From NCBI GenBank assembly GCA_002419145.1, contig DIFN01000011.1:1-25742 (forward strand): a stretch of DNA of 25,742 nt, in the 5' to 3' direction. Position 1 is the first letter of the stretch, and the number at the start of each line of letters is the position of its first letter. Positions 23,773-25,742 of the stretch are shown here, in pieces. A program made the position numbers and the translations under genes. This DNA comes from Mageeibacillus sp. UBA5747 (lineage in GTDB: Bacteria; Bacillota; Clostridia; Saccharofermentanales; UBA5734). The notes beneath the pieces are model-generated. The model saw nothing but the letters and a program-made list of their open reading frames with translations. It did not search any database and was not told the DNA's origin.

Positions 23773-25490
23773 ATGGTGCTGATCTAATCGTCAAATTCCT
23801 GATCGACAAGGGGGTCCATCATGCCTTCGGCTATCCGGGCGGCCCTGTGCTCGTGCTTTATGATGCCATCTACAATGCTGGTTTTCCCCATGTCCAGGTC
23901 CGACATGAACAAGGCGCCATCCACGCAGCCGAAGGCTTTGCCAAGGTCACCGGCATCCCCGGCGTTGTCATCGCCACGTCGGGACCTGGCGCGACCAACC
24001 TGGTCACTGGCCTGGCTGACGCCATGCTCGACTCGGTGCCGATTCTGGCCATCACGGGCGCGGTCGCCCGCAAATCCACCGGCACCGATGCCTTCCAGGA
24101 GGCTGATATCACCGGCATCACCCAGCCGATCACCAAATATAATTATCTCGTCATGGATCCCAATGACCTGCTGACGGTTCTCGAAGAAGCGTGGCAGCTG
24201 ACCACCGAAGGCCGCCCCGGTCCGGTCCTGGTCAATGTGCCCAAGGATCTTCTGGCCATCCAAATCGATCCGGCACCCGAAGCTCACTCAACCAGCACCT
24301 ATGTGCGCCATCGTCCAGCGAAAATCCGCACCGAGAGCATGACCAGCGAGGTGTATGCGGCTCTGGCTAAGGCAAAAAAACCCCTGCTTCTGGCAGGCGG
24401 CGGATGCATCATTTCTGATGGCGGCGTCAAGAACATGATGGAATTCATCCGCTGCCTGGGTATCCCGGTTGCGACCACCCTGATGGGCAAAGGCGCCGTT
24501 GCTTCGGATCATCCGAAATATCTTGGCCATATCGGCATGCACGGTACGCCCCAAGCCAATACGGCACTGGGAACCTGTGATCTGCTGATCGCCGTAGGCT
24601 GCCGTTTCAGCGACCGGATCATCGGTGACCCGGACCTTTACAACCAGGACAAGAAACGCACCATCATCCACGTTGACATCGATGTGGCCGAGATTGGCAA
24701 AAATGTCCGGGCCGATATCGGGATCGAAGACGATGCCTCTGATTTTTTCCGTACCATGGTGGCCAATTACCCGGCTGATCGCACCTGTGGCGTTTTTTCT
24801 GAAGACTGGCACGAGTGGATCGACAGCCTGATGAAAAAGAAAAAGCGCTATGACGAACTAGTGGAGCAAATGTATGTGCCGACCTACCCGTTGTTGCCAC
24901 AGTACCTGATCCATCGCGTCGCCCAAGCTTATAAGGGCACCAATCCGATCGTCGTCACGGATGTCGGCCAGCACCAGATGTTTGCTACCCAGCATTTCCC
25001 GGTCGAATCACCACGCAGCTGGATCACATCCGGCGGCCTGGGCACCATGGGTTTCGGACTGCCGGCTGCGATTGGCGCTTCCTTCGCCGATCACTCCCGC
25101 CCGACCCTCCTGTTCGTCGGCGACGGCGGGTTTCAGATGACCTTCCAGGAGCTCGGCGTCCTGGCCAATCTCCAGTTGCCGGTCAAGATCTTCATCATGG
25201 ATAACGGCAGTCTCGGCATGGTCCGCCAGTGGCAGGATCTCTTCTTCAACAAACGTTTCTCCCATTCCGGTATGGAAGGTACCCCTGATTTCAACATGAT
25301 CGCCAAGGCGTACAACCTGCCCTGTGGGTTTGCCAACGACGAGGCCAGCCTCACCCGTGAAATCGAGCAATGCATCGCAACCGAAGGCCCCTACCTCGTC
25401 CACTGCATCATCGACACCGGCGAAAACGTCTACCCGATGATCCCGGCCGGCCGCATGCCTAACGACCTGATCATGCCCGGCATGGACTAA
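23769..25490 (+). CDS. ilvB: Acetolactate synthase large (catalytic) subunit
   Basis: This thiamine-diphosphate and FAD enzyme forms 2-acetolactate or 2-aceto-2-hydroxybutyrate. At 573 residues it fits IlvB/IlvG. It has the TPP-activating E47 in VRHEQGAIHAAEGFAK, the FAD-domain motif TTLMGKGA near 237-244, SGGLGTMGFGLPAAIGA near 420-436, and GDGGFQMTFQEL from 451 with the following MDN for Mg-TPP. The MVRQWQ segment near 486-491 is diagnostic of biosynthetic AHAS rather than of pyruvate oxidase or catabolic ALS. AAGGAGGA at 23755-23762 precedes the ATG, which overlaps the ilvD stop. No ilvN/ilvH follows; two inverted repeats close the operon. Confidence 0.95.
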   Translation: MNGADLIVKFLIDKGVHHAFGYPGGPVLVLYDAIYNAGFPHVQVRHEQGAIHAAEGFAKVTGIPGVVIATSGPGATNLVTGLADAMLDSVPILAITGAVARKSTGTDAFQEADITGITQPITKYNYLVMDPNDLLTVLEEAWQLTTEGRPGPVLVNVPKDLLAIQIDPAPEAHSTSTYVRHRPAKIRTESMTSEVYAALAKAKKPLLLAGGGCIISDGGVKNMMEFIRCLGIPVATTLMGKGAVASDHPKYLGHIGMHGTPQANTALGTCDLLIAVGCRFSDRIIGDPDLYNQDKKRTIIHVDIDVAEIGKNVRADIGIEDDASDFFRTMVANYPADRTCGVFSEDWHEWIDSLMKKKKRYDELVEQMYVPTYPLLPQYLIHRVAQAYKGTNPIVVTDVGQHQMFATQHFPVESPRSWITSGGLGTMGFGLPAAIGASFADHSRPTLLFVGDGGFQMTFQELGVLANLQLPVKIFIMDNGSLGMVRQWQDLFFNKRFSHSGMEGTPDFNMIAKAYNLPCGFANDEASLTREIEQCIATEGPYLVHCIIDTGENVYPMIPAGRMPNDLIMPGMD

Positions 25491-25533
25491 AAAATTCCGC
25501 CATAGGCTGCACTCCCCCCATTTGCACCCATTC

Positions 25534-25583
25534 GCAAAGCCGCTCCGGAATCAGGCAAAAGACCTGACCCTGAGCGGCTTTGC
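25534..25583 (+). terminator. Stem-loop after ilvB, probable transcription terminator
   Basis: A 12-bp perfect outer stem GCAAAGCCGCTC (25534-25545) pairs with GAGCGGCTTTGC (25572-25583). An inner 5-bp stem TCAGG (25551-25555) and CCTGA (25563-25567) caps it with a 7-nt loop. The right arm ends in a short T run but has no long T tract after it, so termination may rest mainly on the next hairpin at 25591. Confidence 0.65.
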
Positions 25584-25590
25584 CATACTT

Positions 25591-25655
25591 TGCCGAAAAA
25601 GGGACGGCGTCCCAATATCGAAAACCGATATTGGGACGCCGTCCCTTTTTCGGCA
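25591..25655. repeat. Perfect 30-bp inverted repeat, 5-nt loop
   Basis: Arm 25591-25620 is the exact reverse complement of arm 25626-25655, with AAAAC between. Each arm carries its own mini-palindrome GGGACGGCGTCCC or GGGACGCCGTCCC (5-bp stem, 3-nt loop), flanked by A5 on the left and T5 on the right. It can act as a bidirectional intrinsic terminator, or be a REP/MITE-type element folded as one long hairpin or two small ones. Confidence 0.9.
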
Positions 25656-25692
25656 CTTTGTCGTTTTTCTGGAGGATTGGCCTCAGATTGTT

Positions 25693-25698
25693 TATAAT
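25693..25698 (+). promoter_or_regulatory. -10 box of a promoter for the gene beyond the window
   Basis: TATAAT is perfect and lies after the inverted repeats in AT-rich DNA. TG stands two bases upstream instead of one, so it is not an exact extended -10, and no good -35 was found. Transcription would start near 25705. Confidence 0.5.
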
Positions 25699-25733
25699 TG
25701 GTAAATCACTCGTTTTATCGACTCCATGATTTC

Positions 25734-25740
25734 AAGGAGG
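25734..25740 (+). promoter_or_regulatory. Ribosome binding site of a gene starting beyond the window
   Basis: AAGGAGG stands at the very edge of the window, about 40 nt after the TATAAT at 25693. A start codon would fall about 5-10 nt past the AAGGAGG, probably beyond the last base. The gene itself is not visible. Confidence 0.7.
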
Positions 25741-25742
25741 CC

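Overview
The window looks like chromosomal DNA from a GC-rich anaerobic member of the Bacillota, most likely Clostridia. The grounds are consensus Shine-Dalgarno sites (AAGGAGG type), TTG and GTG starts backed by such sites, an LCP-family wall protein, DUF6106- and DUF5711-type proteins typical of Clostridia, many extended -10 promoters (TGnTATAAT), and a dihydroxy-acid dehydratase of the oxygen-sensitive class. The placement rests on protein character and signals, not on a search. No rRNA, tRNA, CRISPR array, phage gene or transposase gene was seen. Seventeen complete protein genes were found, sixteen on + and one on -, and none looks broken.

Layout. 1-358: non-coding, with short degenerate repeats. 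359-2206: a promoter and an LCP-family protein, then a small DUF6106-type membrane protein. 2238-4410: a UMF1/Atg22-type MFS transporter overlapping an acyl-ACP thioesterase by 11 bp. 4458-10501: an extended -10 promoter and a five-gene cassette: GldA-like ATPase, GldF-like permease, GldG-like auxiliary protein, a DUF4340 protein and a DUF5711-like propeller protein. 10519-16182: oligoendopeptidase F, a CYTH-domain protein (TTG start) and two FAD-dependent oxidoreductases; the last three are chained by ATGA overlaps. 16175-17112: a promoter embedded in the previous stop codon, and a diacylglycerol-kinase-family lipid kinase. 17109-19019 (-): an ABC-F ATPase, convergent with the kinase and sharing stop-codon bases. 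19235-25490: a branched-chain amino acid group, cimA-leuB-ilvD-ilvB. 25491-25742: two strong inverted repeats, a promoter, and the ribosome binding site of a gene that starts just past the window.

How the genes work together. cimA, leuB, ilvD and ilvB supply steps of isoleucine synthesis from pyruvate by the citramalate route and are shared with valine and leucine synthesis. leuCD, ilvC and ilvN/H are not in the window. The Gld-like cassette encodes an ABC-2 exporter core followed by three consecutive membrane-anchored proteins with large, probably extracytoplasmic parts. It is the best candidate here for an uncharacterised system. The other striking element is a perfect 30-bp inverted repeat with a 5-nt loop after ilvB, each arm of which holds its own small hairpin. 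It reads as a bidirectional terminator or a REP/MITE-like repeat.
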